This document shows, piece after piece, positions 62,823 to 64,000 of a stretch of DNA of 64,000 bases (positions within the stretch are counted from its first letter, which is position 1; each line of letters starts with the position of its first letter). The notes beneath the pieces were generated by a model. The model ran no database searches. It was not told the origin of the DNA and saw only the letters and a list, made by a program, of their open reading frames with translations. The DNA comes from Pseudomonas sp. stari2 (GTDB lineage Bacteria > Pseudomonadota > Gammaproteobacteria > Pseudomonadales > Pseudomonadaceae). The stretch spans positions 5,984,001 through 6,048,000 of the forward strand of contig NZ_CP099760.1 in the NCBI RefSeq assembly GCF_040760005.1. Direction: 5' to 3'. The translations under genes were made by a program, and so were the position numbers.

Positions 62823-63044
62823 TCAAGGGCAACCATGTTCCTTGGCCGGGGTTTGCGTCTCGTATTTGTCCAGGCCTTCCGGCCCCGAGCGCTTGTTCAG
62901 CACCGGGTTGGTTTCGGCCTGCCAGTCGGCCTGGTAGCAGCCTTTCTGTGCCTCGCCGGGTGCCGGCTCCGGCGCAGCCTTCGGGTTACTCCCGCAGGCT
63001 GCCAATGTACCGGTCAGCAACAACAGCGCTAACGACTTGACCAT
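62823..63044 (-). CDS. Small lipoprotein between MliC-like gene and pgk
   Basis: A 73-residue lipoprotein, MVKSLALLLLTGTLAACGSNPK, with the lipobox TLAAC. AAAGGAG precedes the ATG at 63044. The mature part is proline/glutamate-rich and has two further cysteines (GCYQADW and HGCP). Role unknown. The gene is 34 bp downstream of pgk and likely part of the same transcript. Confidence 0.72.
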   Translation of the reverse strand: MVKSLALLLLTGTLAACGSNPKAAPEPAPGEAQKGCYQADWQAETNPVLNKRSGPEGLDKYETQTPAKEHGCP

Positions 63045-63078
63045 CTGAACACTCCTTTGCCTGGCCAAACGGGCGGCC

Positions 63079-64000
63079 TCAGGCCTTGGCCCGGCTTTCC
63101 AGGACTTCAACGGCCGGCAGCACCTTGCCTTCGACGAATTCGAGGAACGCGCCACCGCCGGTGGAAATGTAGGAGATCTTTTCCGCCACGCCATATTTAT
63201 CGATGGCGGCCAGGGTGTCGCCACCGCCGGCAATCGAGAACGCTGCGCTTTCAGCGATGGCTTCGGCCAGCACTTTGGTGCCGTTGCCGAACTGGTCAAA
63301 TTCGAACACACCGACCGGGCCGTTCCACAGGATGGTTTTCGACGACTTCAGCAGTTCGGCGAAGTTGGCGGCGGTTTGCGGGCCGATGTCGAGGATCATG
63401 TCGTCAGCAGCGACGTCAGCGATCAGTTTCACTGTCGCTTCGGCGCTTTCAGCGAATTCCTTGGCAACTACCACGTCGACCGGCAGCGGCACGCTGACCT
63501 TGGCGGCGATGGCGCGCGCGGTGTCCAGCAGGTCCGGCTCGTACAGCGACTTGCCGACCGGGTGACCGGCCGCAGCGAGGAAGGTGTTGGCGATGCCGCC
63601 GCCGACGATCAGTTGATCGCAGATCTGGCTCAGGCTGTTCAGCACGTCGAGTTTGGTCGAGACCTTGGAGCCGGCAACGATGGCCGCCATCGGCTTGGCC
63701 GGTGCGCCCAGAGCCTTGCCCAGTGCGTCGAGCTCAGCAGCCAGCAGCGGGCCGGCAGCGGCGACTCTGGCGAACTTGGCTACGCCGTGGGTCGAACCTT
63801 CGGCGCGGTGAGCAGTACCGAAAGCGTCCATCACGAACACGTCGCACAGGGCGGCGTATTGCTGGGCCAGTTCGTCGGCGTTCTTTTTCTCGCCCTTGTT
63901 GAAGCGCACGTTTTCGAACAGCACGATGTCGCCGGCCTTGACGTCAACGCCGCCCAGGTAATCGGCCACCAGCGGCACTTCGCGGCCCAGGGCCTTGCTC
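63079..64000 (-). CDS. pgk: Phosphoglycerate kinase, C-terminal part (5' end outside window)
   Basis: The frame is open to the right-hand edge, so about 307 residues are present. PGK motifs visible are [94 protein letters not shown] and the nucleotide-binding ending [16 protein letters not shown]. It transfers phosphate between 1,3-bisphosphoglycerate and ADP. The apparent start at 63978 is an internal valine. Confidence 0.95.
   Translation of the reverse strand, partial: SKALGREVPLVADYLGGVDVKAGDIVLFENVRFNKGEKKNADELAQQYAALCDVFVMDAFGTAHRAEGSTHGVAKFARVAAAGPLLAAELDALGKALGAPAKPMAAIVAGSKVSTKLDVLNSLSQICDQLIVGGGIANTFLAAAGHPVGKSLYEPDLLDTARAIAAKVSVPLPVDVVVAKEFAESAEATVKLIADVAADDMILDIGPQTAANFAELLKSSKTILWNGPVGVFEFDQFGNGTKVLAEAIAESAAFSIAGGGDTLAAIDKYGVAEKISYISTGGGAFLEFVEGKVLPAVEVLESRAKA

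Noticed and set aside
1-64000. tRNA or rRNA genes
   Set aside because: I looked for cloverleaf and TTCRANNC-type signals in the gaps and found none that hold up.

Overview
The window is a stretch of a Pseudomonas chromosome, most like the P. fluorescens group. The evidence is high GC, Pseudomonas-type REP hairpins between genes, and a gene order (gbcBA, dgcAB-etfAB, cdhR/caiX-cdhCAB, gbdR, sdaB, cbcXWV, betT, betIBA) that matches the choline/carnitine/glycine-betaine catabolic region of P. aeruginosa. Both ends cut genes: a threonine aldolase on the left and phosphoglycerate kinase on the right.

Layout. 0-1.7 kb: threonine aldolase fragment and a short-chain dehydrogenase. 1.7-4.4 kb: a compact accessory module of an Hcp-type T6SS protein, a putative glycine-zipper membrane effector and an internally duplicated membrane protein that is its likely immunity partner. 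4.5-7.2 kb: divergent gbcB/gbcA (glycine betaine demethylation). 7.2-14 kb: an unusual minus-strand cluster of a calcineurin-like phosphoesterase, a membrane-anchored two-haem cytochrome and a 1150-residue GMC oxidoreductase/alpha-beta hydrolase fusion. 14.2-14.9 kb: a non-coding array of degenerate ~182-bp repeats, each with a DnaA-box-like TTATCCACA. 15-22.7 kb: minus-strand dgc operon (dipeptidase, V4R-like protein, dgcA, dgcB, etfA, etfB). 23-25 kb: small accessory genes and a solitary P-loop ATPase. 25-31 kb: cdhR, caiX, cdhC, cdhA, cdhB and gamma-butyrobetaine dioxygenase (carnitine). 31.5-38 kb: gbdR, sdaB and the cbcXWV quaternary-amine ABC transporter. 38-44.5 kb: betT, betI, betB, betA. 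44.6-58.5 kb: mostly core genes (a TldD/TldE-like pair, MFS exporter, dbpA, a BaiN-type flavoprotein, a FUSC protein, a GNAT protein, a YgjP-like protease, a REC-GGDEF-EAL regulator). 58.8-61.2 kb: a PL7 alginate lyase, a DUF6124-type gene behind a long structured leader, and an AT-rich orphan. 61.2-64 kb: fba, two small lipoproteins and pgk.

How it works together. Choline enters by BetT or CbcXWV and is oxidised by BetA and BetB to glycine betaine. Gamma-butyrobetaine is hydroxylated to carnitine, which CdhA, CdhC and CdhB convert to betaine. GbcAB yields dimethylglycine, DgcAB with the linked ETF yields sarcosine, and glycine/serine are drained by threonine aldolase and SdaB. Control is by BetI (a perfect palindrome in the betT-betI gap) and the two GATase1-AraC regulators CdhR and GbdR. 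Tandem sites with 20-21 bp spacing lie upstream of caiX, cbcX, the dgc operon and between gbcA and gbcB. The last three share the core GCGACCAKCC and are likely GbdR sites.

The least explained parts are the Hcp-effector-immunity module, the GMC/hydrolase-cytochrome cluster, the DnaA-box repeat array and the RNA leader before the DUF6124 gene.
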